Origin: CAG-170 sp937967235
Lineage (GTDB): Bacteria > Bacillota > Clostridia > Oscillospirales > Oscillospiraceae
Assembly (NCBI GenBank): GCA_937967235.1
Contig: CALCJW010000192.1
Location: forward strand, 1-64,000
DNA: 64,000 nucleotides
Direction: 5' to 3'
The notes beneath the pieces were generated by a model, which worked only from the letters and a program-made list of their open reading frames with translations, had not been told where the DNA came from and searched no databases. Positions within the stretch are counted from its first letter, which is position 1. Each line of letters opens with the position of its first letter. The translations under genes were made by a program, and so were the position numbers. Shown here in pieces: positions 49,615-58,431 of this stretch.

Positions 49615-49906
49615 GGTTAGTTTCCTTTCCTGCCGCTTCCGCGCTGTCTTCCGAGTCCCGGAAGATGTCAGCCGCGGGCTGAACGGCAAACTTCTCTTTT
49701 GCGGGGGTCTTGGCGGCTTCCGCCTCGGCTTCCATGTCGAAGAGGCTGTACTGCTTCTCCATAAACTGCCGGTATTCCTCTTCCTCCCGCATCTTCTTCA
49801 AGCAGCAGGGCCCGTACCCATCCCGCAAGCCCTGTTCGCTTGTCAGGATGCCGCCGCACCTCTTGCAGCGGCGGGCCGGTACATTGAAAATGACGCCATC
49901 GCTCAT
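49595..49906 (-). CDS. DUF6011-like zinc-finger protein
   Basis: A 103-residue protein starting MSDGVIFNVPARRCKRCGGI. CKRCGGILTSEQGLRDGYGP then CC is the DUF6011 zinc motif; the rest is charged and Ala-rich. Overlaps the next gene by 20 bp. Confidence 0.7.
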   Translation of the reverse strand: MSDGVIFNVPARRCKRCGGILTSEQGLRDGYGPCCLKKMREEEEYRQFMEKQYSLFDMEAEAEAAKTPAKEKFAVQPAADIFRDSEDSAEAAGKETNHESAQE

Positions 49907-50085
49907 TTCTTTTCCTCCGTACCCTCCAGATCAGGGGCCTTACATAACCCGCATTTGGCAGGGTCGTTCTTGCAACTGTTGTAGCAGCCCCGCCGACGAA
50001 ACCCGCAGTCGGAACAGCAGACGCTCTTCCGACGCCGATCGCAGTAAAAGATCGTGCAGACGCGGGGCTTATTCTCACTCGGCAT
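49903..50085 (-). CDS. Small Cys-rich protein
   Basis: A 60-residue protein starting MPSENKPRVCTIFYCDRRRK with nine cysteines (CCSDCGF, CYNSCKNDPAKC), probably binding two zinc ions. Translationally coupled to its neighbours. Confidence 0.65.
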   Translation of the reverse strand: MPSENKPRVCTIFYCDRRRKSVCCSDCGFRRRGCYNSCKNDPAKCGLCKAPDLEGTEEKK

Positions 50086-50449
50086 TTGGGCCTCCGTTCT
50101 CCGGCACGATCTTCCTCAGCGTGAGTGTGACCTCGCTGCCGTCGCCGGTCACCCACTTGTACTCCATGCTGTCCACGCCGTCGATTTCCCGGATTGCCAG
50201 GAAATAGTCGCGGACAGCCTCGACCGCCTCAGTTGTAACGCGATCTCTGTCTTTCCATTCGCCCTTGCTGTTGGTGATGCCGGCATAAATGCCGCCAATC
50301 CCAGCACTCACATGAAACCCAGGCATTTTGACGTCCTCCTCCGCCCAGCTCGACGCCTCCAGGCAGTCGATTACAAACCAGACCAGCAAGCCGCAGATTA
50401 CAGCAGCAGCCACCGGCACAACAATTTTGAAAAAGATGGTCTCGATCAT
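50075..50449 (-). CDS. Small membrane protein
   Basis: A 124-residue protein starting MIETIFFKIVVPVAAAVICG with one N-terminal membrane helix and a cytoplasmic/external domain of about 90 residues (KDRDRVTTEAVEAVRDYFLA). The ATG at 50449 lies inside the methyltransferase out-of-frame tail region. Function unknown. Confidence 0.6.
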   Translation of the reverse strand: MIETIFFKIVVPVAAAVICGLLVWFVIDCLEASSWAEEDVKMPGFHVSAGIGGIYAGITNSKGEWKDRDRVTTEAVEAVRDYFLAIREIDGVDSMEYKWVTGDGSEVTLTLRKIVPENGGPNAE

Positions 50450-50465
50450 GTTCCGCCTTTCTTTG

Positions 50466-51027
50466 TCACTCCGGCGGCAGCTCGTCGCCCCAAGCGTCCC
50501 ATCCAGTCGCTCGCTGCCTCGCAAAAAGCTCGATTCTGGGTACGTCGCCCATCAAGGTTACGATGCGCTTCCGAACCTCGTCCGGCTTTACGCTGTGCGC
50601 CTGTATCGGTTCCTCGACAATTTGATGCACGGCATGGCTCTTGATCTGCTCTTTTGCCTTGAAGTCTGGTGTGATACCGAGCAGGCAAACCTCCGCGTTG
50701 GCGCGGGTATATGCTCCCATGCCCCAAAACGGGGTACCGCTCTTGCGGTTTTTCTTCACCCAGACGAAAGCTGCCGTCTTGTACTCGAACCCCCATGCCC
50801 GCATCACGCGTAGCGCATCCGGGATAGTCGGGAAGGTTGCCCACATAAACAAGGCGCAGCCCCCCCCCCGCAAGCCTCTGAACCGGAAGTGCGCAGATGT
50901 CCTCAACCGCCATCGTGTGATAGTGCTGCACCGCGTTCCCGCGGCTCTTCGGGCCCGTCCCGCACTGGCGGTACGACCACGGCGGGTCAGCATAGATAAC
51001 GGAATAGGTCTTGTCAGGAAGATTCAT
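50466..51027 (-). pseudogene. MT-A70 adenine methyltransferase, frameshifted at G10 tract
   Basis: N-terminal part from ATG 51027: MNLPDKTYSVIYADPPWSYR with the catalytic DPPW motif at residues 14-17, up to QRLAGGG at residue 55. The C-terminal part continues in another frame: GGGCALFMWATFPTIP, AWGFEYKTAAFVWVKKN, MGAYTRANAEVCLLG, FARQRATGWDAWGDELPPE. The join is a run of ten G (coding sense; 50860-50869). Nine or twelve G would give a normal 186-residue enzyme. With ten, translation goes on in the wrong frame to 50446. So it is either phase-variable OFF, a pseudogene or a sequencing slip. Confidence 0.85.
50860..50869. repeat. C10 homopolymer tract
   Basis: Ten consecutive C on the plus strand inside the adenine methyltransferase gene, the longest mononucleotide run seen in coding sequence here; a classic slippage site. 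Confidence 0.9.
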
Positions 51028-51313
51028 CTTCGGCTCCCTTCATGCAGCCTTCGCGCTTTTCGCCGCGGGACCGCGCATCGGCTTCCGCAAGGGTTTCGAT
51101 GTCGAACGAATCAAGCCCGCCGTGCTGGACGATCGCATTCAGGAGTTTTACCTCCTTCGCCAATTCAAGCAGCGTTCTTTTACCCGTCATTGACTTTGTT
51201 GCCCCATACAGAAGGTTGTTCAGAGAGATTATCTCCTCGCCGGTCAGTATGACCACTGCAAAGCCGTTCTCATTTTTTGCGTCGTCACGATGGACGAGTG
51301 AATGTATTCTCAC
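51014..51313 (-). CDS. Unknown phage protein
   Basis: A 99-residue protein starting MRIHSLVHRDDAKNENGFAV; first half beta (AVVILTGEEIISLNNLLYG), second half helical. Overlaps the methyltransferase start by 14 bp. Confidence 0.6.
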   Translation of the reverse strand: MRIHSLVHRDDAKNENGFAVVILTGEEIISLNNLLYGATKSMTGKRTLLELAKEVKLLNAIVQHGGLDSFDIETLAEADARSRGEKREGCMKGAEDESS

Positions 51314-51861
51314 TGTTTCCTCTCCTCCTCCCGAATAATTTCGAGATCGTAACCGCTCGCCACGAACCGAAGGCAGAGGTCGTGCTGGATGCCGTTGCCC
51401 AGGTAGGTGTAGATCAGCTCCATGTCGTCCCGCGTGAACTTCGTGTCCAACAGCTTGTTGATGCCGTCCAGGTGTTCATCCTGGAGCTTGCAAGAGCGCC
51501 CCTTGAACGCGTTCCGGGAACAGTCCTCCAGGACAGCCGCCTTGAAGTCCTGCTCGTCGCGTACCTGATTCAGCATAATGTACGTGTTGGCCTTCGGGAT
51601 CAGAATGAGCTCGTTGTACATATTGACGAATGCTGCCGGGAAAGCTGCCCGGATTTTCCGGGCCCAGGGAGCGGCGAGCGCGTCGAACCTGTCGTCCAGC
51701 ACATCCTCTTTGGCCTCCGTACTGCCGATCGTCGGGGCCTGCAAGACCATTGCCATGATCTTGGAAACGATGATGCCGGGCGGCTGTTTGAGCATCGAGC
51801 TCGCCTCGGCCGCAATTTGCTCGTAGAGGACAACTGCGTCGATCGGTCTTTCCTCAACCAT
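51310..51861 (-). CDS. Unknown phage protein
   Basis: A 183-residue, mainly helical protein starting MVEERPIDAVVLYEQIAAEA. No motif recognised. Overlaps genes on both sides by 4-8 bp, so part of the early operon. Confidence 0.6.
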   Translation of the reverse strand: MVEERPIDAVVLYEQIAAEASSMLKQPPGIIVSKIMAMVLQAPTIGSTEAKEDVLDDRFDALAAPWARKIRAAFPAAFVNMYNELILIPKANTYIMLNQVRDEQDFKAAVLEDCSRNAFKGRSCKLQDEHLDGINKLLDTKFTRDDMELIYTYLGNGIQHDLCLRFVASGYDLEIIREEERKQ

Positions 51862-52120
51862 CTTCTTTCACCTCCAAGCCGATGAAGTCGCACACACAAA
51901 CGCGGGAAGAGTCGCAGCGGTGGAGAAGATAAAGCCCATTGTGAAGGCCACCGGTAAAAACGTGAACCTTTTTTGCGCTCTTTTCGCCGACAAGATTCAC
52001 ATTCGCGGACGTTCCGTTGATTGCAAGCATCGTGTCGCGTTCGTCGGGCAGGGTAATGATCTGTCCGCATCCGAGGCATTTGTAGAGGCCTCCGCGGATG
52101 CTCGTATGTTTTTCAGCCAT
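51854..52120 (-). CDS. Zinc-ribbon protein, tandem paralogue B
   Basis: An 88-residue protein starting MAEKHTSIRGGLYKCLGCGQ. The start YKCxxCGQ, a late HxC, and CDFIGLEVKEDG are shared with the gene directly upstream. AAGGTGG lies 6 nt before the ATG at 52120. Probable two-Cys-pair zinc ribbon. Confidence 0.65.
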   Translation of the reverse strand: MAEKHTSIRGGLYKCLGCGQIITLPDERDTMLAINGTSANVNLVGEKSAKKVHVFTGGLHNGLYLLHRCDSSRVCVCDFIGLEVKEDG

Positions 52121-52358
52121 CTTCATCCACCTTTCTGCTGCCGATAAAGTCCGAAACGCCATAGCTGCCATCTGCGCAGTAGTGCATTTCATACATGGTG
52201 AGCGTGTCGTTCTTTTTCCACATTGGAGACATCCCGCTTGCTCGCAAAACCTCATTCAGCGTGGATTGCTCCGCGACCTTTTTGCTGACCGTGCCGCAGT
52301 TGACGAAGACCTGCCCGCACAGGCGGCACTTGTAAAGAACCTGGTAGGATTTAGCCAT
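52113..52358 (-). CDS. Zinc-ribbon protein, tandem paralogue A
   Basis: An 81-residue protein starting MAKSYQVLYKCRLCGQVFVN; ends VSDFIGSRKVDEDG. Same plan as its downstream neighbour (shared YKCxxCGQ start, HxC and DFIG...DG end). GGAGG 8 nt before the ATG at 52358. Confidence 0.65.
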   Translation of the reverse strand: MAKSYQVLYKCRLCGQVFVNCGTVSKKVAEQSTLNEVLRASGMSPMWKKNDTLTMYEMHYCADGSYGVSDFIGSRKVDEDG

Positions 52359-52392
52359 CCTCTTTGCCTCCGTTCCTGGCTTACAGCCTCCA

Positions 52393-52572
52393 TCAATTCT
52401 GTTCCTTCGTTCTGACCGGCTCGAACTCGTCGAACTCCGGGTAATACCGGGCCGCCTGCTGGACGGCCAGGTGTTCTGCCTCAGCTCCATTCGGAGCCTC
52501 GATGCCGCTCCAGCAATGGATGTCGGCGCCGCCTTCATTCCGGCACTCGACGATCACTCTGTACTTAGGCAT
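52393..52572 (-). CDS. Small phage protein, 59 residues
   Basis: Frame MPKYRVIVECRNEGGADIHC with 39 further residues (C-terminal ARYYPEFDEFEPVRTKEQN). GGAGG 7 nt upstream of the ATG at 52572 and overlap with the neighbouring gene support it. Beta-strand start and acidic end; no family recognised. Confidence 0.6.
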   Translation of the reverse strand: MPKYRVIVECRNEGGADIHCWSGIEAPNGAEAEHLAVQQAARYYPEFDEFEPVRTKEQN

Positions 52573-52783
52573 GGCCTCGCCTCCTTTCCTCGAAGTGTGT
52601 CTGCATCAGCTCAGAGGCTCGCTCCGGGTCTTCCGACACGCTGTCTCGGCAGGCCCTCGCGGTCGCCCGCAATGCGAAGAGCTTGCAGTCAGTGGAGCAT
52701 CCGGGTACACCGTGCGTCATTTTGTCGCAGAGTGCCCGCCGCTGCTCCAGCAGCTCAGTGAGCTTCTTGTTACGCTTTTTCAT
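52565..52783 (-). CDS. Small phage protein
   Basis: A 72-residue basic helical protein starting MKKRNKKLTELLEQRRALCD with Cys at CSTDCKLFALR. I chose the ATG at 52783 (GGAG 8 nt upstream); one 21 nt earlier is possible. Overlaps the DnaD-like gene end. Confidence 0.55.
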   Translation of the reverse strand: MKKRNKKLTELLEQRRALCDKMTHGVPGCSTDCKLFALRATARACRDSVSEDPERASELMQTHFEERRRGHA

Positions 52784-53510
52784 GATCTCCGCTCCAATGT
52801 CCATTCTTGCGATCTTCTCGCCGATATTCGCTCTCTTCGATCTCGCTCAGGGTCTTGTACCCGTTGCGGCTCCAGACCTGGTAAATGCCGTTGACATAGC
52901 CCCAGTTGAGCTTGCCTTGCTCGCGGGCTATGTCGAAGGCATGAGCCAAAATCTGCTTTTTTTCCTGTGGGAAGCTCATTGTCCAACTGCCATCCTCGTG
53001 CTTTTCCTGCACTCGGATGCGGTGGAACACTTGGCGGACGTCGTTCTGGTTCGGCTGCTGCCGTGGGAAGAACTCTTCCCAGAGCGTGAGCGCGATCTGC
53101 TGGAGTTCTTGTCCCAGGGCCTCGGTATAGCCGAAGTAGGTTGTGATGTCGTCCTTGACATCCCAGAGGAACGAGTCGGGGGCCTCCTGGCTCTCTTCCT
53201 CCGGCTGCTCGGCGGCCCCCTCCAGGGCCGCAACCGACAACATTTTGTAGACGCTTGGCTTTCCTTTGGCTCCGGCGATGAACTCCAGCAGTCCGTCGTC
53301 CACCAGCTCTTGGCGGGCAGCGGCAGCGGTATGTCTGGAGCCGACGTTCATCATCTGCATTATGCGAGCGTTGTCCAGTTGGAATGTTTCAGGCCAGTGC
53401 AGGCGGTTCGCCGTGTCCATGAGCTTGTACCATAGGAGCTGCGCATTGTTGGAGAGCGGGTTCCGGCGCATTCGTTCTGCGAACGCATTCAATTCCGGCA
53501 TATAATTCAC
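52770..53510 (-). CDS. DnaD-like replication initiation protein
   Basis: A 246-residue protein starting MNYMPELNAFAERMRRNPLS. N-terminal winged-helix part (NNAQLLWYKLMDTANRLHWP; NARIMQMMNVGSRHTAAAAR) and C-terminal DnaD domain (ILAHAFDIAREQGKLNWGYV, NGIYQVWSRNGYKTLSEIEE). It would recruit the host helicase to the phage origin. It is followed by small genes and preceded by the SbcDC-like gene. Confidence 0.85.
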   Translation of the reverse strand: MNYMPELNAFAERMRRNPLSNNAQLLWYKLMDTANRLHWPETFQLDNARIMQMMNVGSRHTAAAARQELVDDGLLEFIAGAKGKPSVYKMLSVAALEGAAEQPEEESQEAPDSFLWDVKDDITTYFGYTEALGQELQQIALTLWEEFFPRQQPNQNDVRQVFHRIRVQEKHEDGSWTMSFPQEKKQILAHAFDIAREQGKLNWGYVNGIYQVWSRNGYKTLSEIEESEYRREDRKNGHWSGDHEKA

Positions 53511-53550
53511 GGCGAGCCCGCCCTCCTTTCGTCAAGCGCGTTTCTGCCGT

Positions 53551-56500
53551 TCATTCCATCGTAACCGTACTTCCGTTTTCTCCGCCAGTGACGATGATGT
53601 TCTGCGAGAACCGTGCCTTCATGGTCGGGTCGTGCGAGATCGCCAAAATGCGCATACCGGGGTTTCGGGTCGCCATGTTGGACAGGGCGTCCGCGTAGGC
53701 GTCCGTGCCGTCTGCATCCAAGAACGGCGGCTCGTCGATGAACAGCATACCGAGCTGAACACCGGCGCGGCGGGCCTTCACGTCCGCAAGGCCCAGTGTG
53801 ACGGCCAGGGCGATCTTGACCTTCTCGCCTCCGCTGTGGCTCTGGTACGGGCGGGTGCCGCCGGTGATCGTGTTAATCCAGACCTCCAGGCTGTTCACGA
53901 TCTGCTTCGTGGACTTCTGCTCGCGCTCGGTACGGAAGTCCACCGCCATCCTGCCGCCGGTCATGGATGCAAGGATGTCGTTACTCTGCCGCATGATCTC
54001 CGGCACGACGCCGCGAATAATCATGTATTGGATGCCGTCGATGCCGAACGCCTGAACCAGCGTGGTGTAGTCGTTCAGCTTCTCCGCGATCTCGGTCAGC
54101 TCAGAGCGAAGCTGGGTGATCTGCTCGGTCGCCTCGTCGATCATCTGGAGCTTTGCCTTGATCTCGCCGCGGCGGAGGATGCAGCACGACACAATGTCAT
54201 TTGCGGGTGCAAGCCTCCTCTGGATGCTCTGCCATGCGTCGTAGGGTACGGGCTTGATGCGCTCCCGGATGGAATATGCCTCCAGGTGGGCCGCGGCGCT
54301 CTGGCCGTTCAACTCCTCAATCTCCCGGTTGAGCCGGTCGATCTGAGGTTTCAGGGCCTCCATTTTGGCGGCAGCAGCTTCACAAGCGGCCAGACGGTCG
54401 GCCATCCGCTCGTTGTCCTCGATCTGCTTATGTGCCGCGTTGTACCGCTCGACCACATTCTGCATGGACTTTATCTGGCCGTTGAGCTCGGCTGCTTTCT
54501 GGAGCGCAGCGGCCTCCCGATCGGTGGCCGCCTGGATGTCGGCCTCGACCTTCTGGAGCGATGCTTCCGCAGCCGCAAGCCGCGGAGCAAGATCGGCGAG
54601 GAGCCGCAGCGTTTCTTCTTCGGCGGCCAGGTGCAGCAGCTCGGTTGCCGGGTCGCCCAGGGCCTCGTCCGCTGTCTTGGCGTCGTTGTACGCTTTCAGT
54701 AGCTTCTCATACTGGGCCTTGCGGTCTGCCTTGGTCTGCGCCAACTCCTGCTCCAGAGCGGGAATAGACCGCTTCGCGTTGGTGGCGGAGATCAAGAACT
54801 TACACGTTGCGGTGTCCGGGTTCGGACAGCCGCTCCCCTCCAGGCGGGCAGCCTCTTTGCGCAGGGCTTCCAGGTTGCTTTCCATGCCGCGGATAGTCAC
54901 CCGGCTTTCTGCCAGGTGCGCGTCAACCGCAGCCTTCGCATCGCGGGCGGCCTGCGCGGTCTTTTTCTGCTCCAGCACGCGGGTCTGGACTTCCTTTCTC
55001 CGGGATGCCAGGGATTCAAGACTGGCTTGCGCCGCCTCGATCTCAGCCTTTCTCTTGACCGTTCCCTCGTACTCGCACCGGTAGGCCGTGAGCTCACCGA
55101 TGGTGTCGTGGGCAGCCTGCGCGTCGCTCTGCGCAGTCTTCATGTCGTGGAGGATAGCCGTCAGCTCATTCATCTTCGGGGTGAGCTCCTGGAGCTCAGA
55201 ACGGGCGGCCTTGACGAGCTGGGCGGCGGTGCGAGCCATGTCCAGGCGGGCGCCGTCGGCGGCTGCCGCGTCGTACTCGCTCTGGAGCCTCACTCCCTCG
55301 TCGGCCTTCTGGTTGCGCTTCCGGGTACACTCCGCGGCCTGGGAGTCCTTTTCATCGGCCTGCTTCTTGATCTCGGCGGCCAGAGCCTCGGCCTGTTCGA
55401 GAGCCTTCTGCTCCTGCTCCGCCTCCGCGATCGTCCGCTTGGCCTCTTCGATCTTCTCCACCTTGGCCGCGTCCTCGATCATGAGGTCTTCGCGCTTCTC
55501 GACCTGTTCAGTCAGGACGTCGATGCGGTCTTTGGTCGCCGCGATCTTCCTGCGCTGCTCTTTGGCTGCGTCCTTGGCGATTTCCTCCATGCGGGAGTAG
55601 ACGCCCAGGCCCAGCAGCGAGCTCAGAACCTCCATGCGCCGGTCGCTATCCGCGTCCAGGAACAGGCCGTAGGCATCCTGCCGAATGAGGGCGATCGAAC
55701 AGAATGTATCGCAGTCCATACCCAGCAGCCGCTCGATCTTCGCCTGAGTCAGCTTCATGGTGGTGTCGCTCTCGTCCGCCCAGGAACCAGCTTCCGGGTC
55801 GAGCCGCTGGAGAGCCAGCGTGCCGCGTCCGCTCTTCGTGCGGGTGCGGATAACGCGGTACTCCTGGCCGCCCATGCCGAAGGTGAATGTGATCGCGCCG
55901 CTCTTCGTACCGTCGCGCACCCAGCCGCCGATGTCCTCTTTGCGGGTGTGCTCATAGAGGCAGTCGGCGATCGCGTCCATGAACAGGGACGACTTGCCGA
56001 CGCCGTTCTGACCGTTTACCATAGCCATGCGCACCGGCCCAAAATCAAACTCAGCCTCCGTATAGCTGCGGTAGTTCTTGACCTCGATCTTGTGCGGGAT
56101 GAAGGCTCCCGTGTGCTTCCCGTCGTCCCGGCCATCGTCCGCTTTCTTGATGATCGGTTCCGCCAGGACTTTGAGCCGGTCGGCCTTGTCGCCGGTGATG
56201 TCGTTGTGCTCCAGCCAGCGGCCCAGGGCCTCAAACGGGCCGTCGTGTTCAGTGAGCTGGTCTTTCGAGTCCAGCTCCTCCACGTCCTCCGGGACGATCT
56301 CGGCGACGTAGAACGCACCGTCGGCAGTCAACGCCTTCTGGATGTCGGCCCGGTTCAGAGCCTTTTCCTGCTCTGCCGTGCAGGAATAGCGCACCCGGAT
56401 GATCTTATCCCTTACGAGCTCCCCAAAGCTGACGCTCTGAGGGTCTGCAATGAACTGGGCCACGGTGTCCGGCGAGAGCCGCAACGTCAGGTGTTCGCGC

Positions 56501-57348
56501 TCCGGCAGGCCGATGAAGCCGGACGCGACGGCGTTGCCGCCCATCATCGGCTGCAAGGTGTGGAGCCAAAAACCATGCTCCGTGCCCTCGTCGTTGAAAT
56601 TCAACTGGTTCACGCTGCCGCAGTAATAGGCCGGAGTTTCGCTGGCAAGACGCTGGGGCTTGTGGATGTGTCCGAAACAGGCAAGGTCAACGCCTGCCGC
56701 GTCGATCGTGGAGGGCAGAATCACCACGTCCTGTCCCGCCAGGAAGGTACTGCCGTTGTCCGCCTCGCTGCCGCTCACGGTGTAGTGGGCGGTCATGACA
56801 GCCGGGATGCTGTGATCGAGCTGCGTTGCAAGGCCCAGAATCGTGTCGTTTATGAGGGCTGTCGCGTTGCGGTTCTCCTCCTCCTTGTCCATGCCAGGGT
56901 AGAACAGGCGCAGGCGGGCTTTATCGAAACCAGGAACAGCCATGATCTGCACCGGGCCTTCCTTGGTGTCCAGCTTCTCGACCGCGGGCGTGGTGTAGAT
57001 GTGCAGATTGCTCAGGTTCTCGGTCGCCTTCTTAATGAGCTCGAAGGCACGGGGGTTGTCATGGTTCATGGTGCCGAACAGCAGCACCACCTCGTCGCTG
57101 CACCCGCACAGCGGAATGACGAACTTCTCCAGGGCGTCGTTTACGTCGTCCAGAGCGGTGTCAGCCCAAACGCGGGAGCGGTTGAACAGATCGCCAGCGA
57201 TGATCGAAACCTCCGGCTTGATGCTCTGCGCATCCTCCACGATAGCTTTCATGCAGCCGATCGTGTCCAGGCGGCGGAGGTTTTCGCCGTCTTTTGTGGG
57301 GCCTGCCAGGTCGCCCAGGTGGATGTCACCGGTATGCAGTATCCTCAT
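53551..57348 (-). CDS. Single-chain SbcD-SbcC (Mre11-Rad50-like) nuclease
   Basis: A 1265-residue fusion. Residues 1-300: SbcD/Mre11 phosphoesterase with metal motifs GDIHLGD (D8, H10), AGDLFNR, MNHDN, AHYTVSG and GHIHKP; about 300-400 a cap/linker. Residues 415-1265: SbcC/Rad50 SMC-like ATPase with Walker A GQNGVGKSS (about 445-453), Q-loop RQDAYG, two long coiled coils around a CPNPDTATC hook (about 840), signature SGGEKVKIAL (about 1172) and Walker B LFIDEPPFLDADG. Normally two genes. It cleaves DNA ends and hairpins; here probably recombination or host DNA processing. ATG 57348 has AGGAGG 6 nt upstream. Confidence 0.92.
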   Translation of the reverse strand: MRILHTGDIHLGDLAGPTKDGENLRRLDTIGCMKAIVEDAQSIKPEVSIIAGDLFNRSRVWADTALDDVNDALEKFVIPLCGCSDEVVLLFGTMNHDNPRAFELIKKATENLSNLHIYTTPAVEKLDTKEGPVQIMAVPGFDKARLRLFYPGMDKEEENRNATALINDTILGLATQLDHSIPAVMTAHYTVSGSEADNGSTFLAGQDVVILPSTIDAAGVDLACFGHIHKPQRLASETPAYYCGSVNQLNFNDEGTEHGFWLHTLQPMMGGNAVASGFIGLPEREHLTLRLSPDTVAQFIADPQSVSFGELVRDKIIRVRYSCTAEQEKALNRADIQKALTADGAFYVAEIVPEDVEELDSKDQLTEHDGPFEALGRWLEHNDITGDKADRLKVLAEPIIKKADDGRDDGKHTGAFIPHKIEVKNYRSYTEAEFDFGPVRMAMVNGQNGVGKSSLFMDAIADCLYEHTRKEDIGGWVRDGTKSGAITFTFGMGGQEYRVIRTRTKSGRGTLALQRLDPEAGSWADESDTTMKLTQAKIERLLGMDCDTFCSIALIRQDAYGLFLDADSDRRMEVLSSLLGLGVYSRMEEIAKDAAKEQRRKIAATKDRIDVLTEQVEKREDLMIEDAAKVEKIEEAKRTIAEAEQEQKALEQAEALAAEIKKQADEKDSQAAECTRKRNQKADEGVRLQSEYDAAAADGARLDMARTAAQLVKAARSELQELTPKMNELTAILHDMKTAQSDAQAAHDTIGELTAYRCEYEGTVKRKAEIEAAQASLESLASRRKEVQTRVLEQKKTAQAARDAKAAVDAHLAESRVTIRGMESNLEALRKEAARLEGSGCPNPDTATCKFLISATNAKRSIPALEQELAQTKADRKAQYEKLLKAYNDAKTADEALGDPATELLHLAAEEETLRLLADLAPRLAAAEASLQKVEADIQAATDREAAALQKAAELNGQIKSMQNVVERYNAAHKQIEDNERMADRLAACEAAAAKMEALKPQIDRLNREIEELNGQSAAAHLEAYSIRERIKPVPYDAWQSIQRRLAPANDIVSCCILRRGEIKAKLQMIDEATEQITQLRSELTEIAEKLNDYTTLVQAFGIDGIQYMIIRGVVPEIMRQSNDILASMTGGRMAVDFRTEREQKSTKQIVNSLEVWINTITGGTRPYQSHSGGEKVKIALAVTLGLADVKARRAGVQLGMLFIDEPPFLDADGTDAYADALSNMATRNPGMRILAISHDPTMKARFSQNIIVTGGENGSTVTME

Positions 57349-58379
57349 TTTCTGCCTCCTCTTGCCTTGCGCTGGCACTCGTTACACAGGATGCGTCCGA
57401 AAACCCTCTGACTGTACCCTGCAATGTCGTCCGGCGTCCAAACCGCGCCGTTCCGGGTATTTACTGCCGTGATCTCTTTGTGGCAGTCTGCGCAGTAGAT
57501 ACCGGGCTGCGGCTGCTGACGCGGTGCGGGAGGCTCCTCGTAGTAGGGCTCCTGCCAACCGGTGTCCGGCTCCTCGTAGTCCTCCGGCGGAGGCGGGGCC
57601 TCGTAGCCCTCGTCCTCGTAAGGCGGAACCTCTTCGGCCTGCTGAGCCGGAGGAAGGGCTGCCGGGGCCGGTGCTGCCGGAGTCTCGAACAAGAGGCCCA
57701 TACTCTGCAAATAGCTCCCGGCCACGGCCTGCTTGATCTCCGGCGCATCCAGATTCGGAACGACGCGGGCCACGATGAATGGCTTTTTCAGATCGGGGAG
57801 CTTGTATGTACCGGCCAGCCCCAGGGCGGCGCGGATAGCACGCATGAATGCTTTGCTCTCCGCCATCGCGGTGCGGTGCGGCAGGAACCTCCTGTACTGC
57901 TGCCCGGTTGCGCCGTCCTTCATGGAGGCGGCCTCCAGGGCGCAGTCGATCTCTTTCGTGGCCTTCATCAGCCGGAAGCCGCCGGACGGTTCAGGCACGC
58001 GGATGGTGACGGTAACGGCGACGTCGTGGACGTGCTCGCAGTTGCCGCATACTCTGGGCTTGCCAGAGGCGCGGGCCATTTCGATGCACCGCTGGCAGCC
58101 TTCCGTTCTGCCTGGGGTCGTGTCCACGATGCTGATATTCGCGGCAGCGGCCAGCTTCATGCCGCCCACCTTCGTGATCGCAAACGCGCCGCTGGACTTT
58201 TCAAAATAGATGTCCTTGCTGGGTCCGCGGTTCGTGTTGTCCTGCCTGGTGTCCAGCTGCACCTCGGAAACGACGATGCGCTGGAGGTTGGACGCCGCCT
58301 GCATCGTAGTGACCGGCACCAGGACGTTATACTGATCTGTCGGGTATTTGTTGAGTTGGAGTACGCTCTCGTAGTTCAT
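57345..58379 (-). CDS. Phage recombination-type protein, partly zinc-binding
   Basis: A 344-residue protein starting MNYESVLQLNKYPTDQYNVL. The region GRTEGCQRCIEMARASGKPR then VCGNC is a four-Cys zinc site; RRFLPHRTAMAESKAFMRAI, RAALGLAGTY, and KKPFIVARVVPN follow a pattern seen in phage single-strand annealing/recombination proteins next to nucleases. A Pro/Glu-rich linker (240-290) and a C-terminal zinc ribbon (CADC...CNEC) follow. Start overlaps the SbcDC-like gene. Annealase role is inference. Confidence 0.6.
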   Translation of the reverse strand: MNYESVLQLNKYPTDQYNVLVPVTTMQAASNLQRIVVSEVQLDTRQDNTNRGPSKDIYFEKSSGAFAITKVGGMKLAAAANISIVDTTPGRTEGCQRCIEMARASGKPRVCGNCEHVHDVAVTVTIRVPEPSGGFRLMKATKEIDCALEAASMKDGATGQQYRRFLPHRTAMAESKAFMRAIRAALGLAGTYKLPDLKKPFIVARVVPNLDAPEIKQAVAGSYLQSMGLLFETPAAPAPAALPPAQQAEEVPPYEDEGYEAPPPPEDYEEPDTGWQEPYYEEPPAPRQQPQPGIYCADCHKEITAVNTRNGAVWTPDDIAGYSQRVFGRILCNECQRKARGGRK

Positions 58380-58431
58380 ATTTGCTCCTTTCTCTTGACA
58401 AAAGAGCCTGGGCGTGATAATATGACATCGG

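Noticed and set aside
54916..57411. Plus-strand open frame antisense to the SbcD-SbcC fusion
   Set aside because: Leu/Val/His-rich shadow of a gene with complete catalytic motifs on the minus strand.
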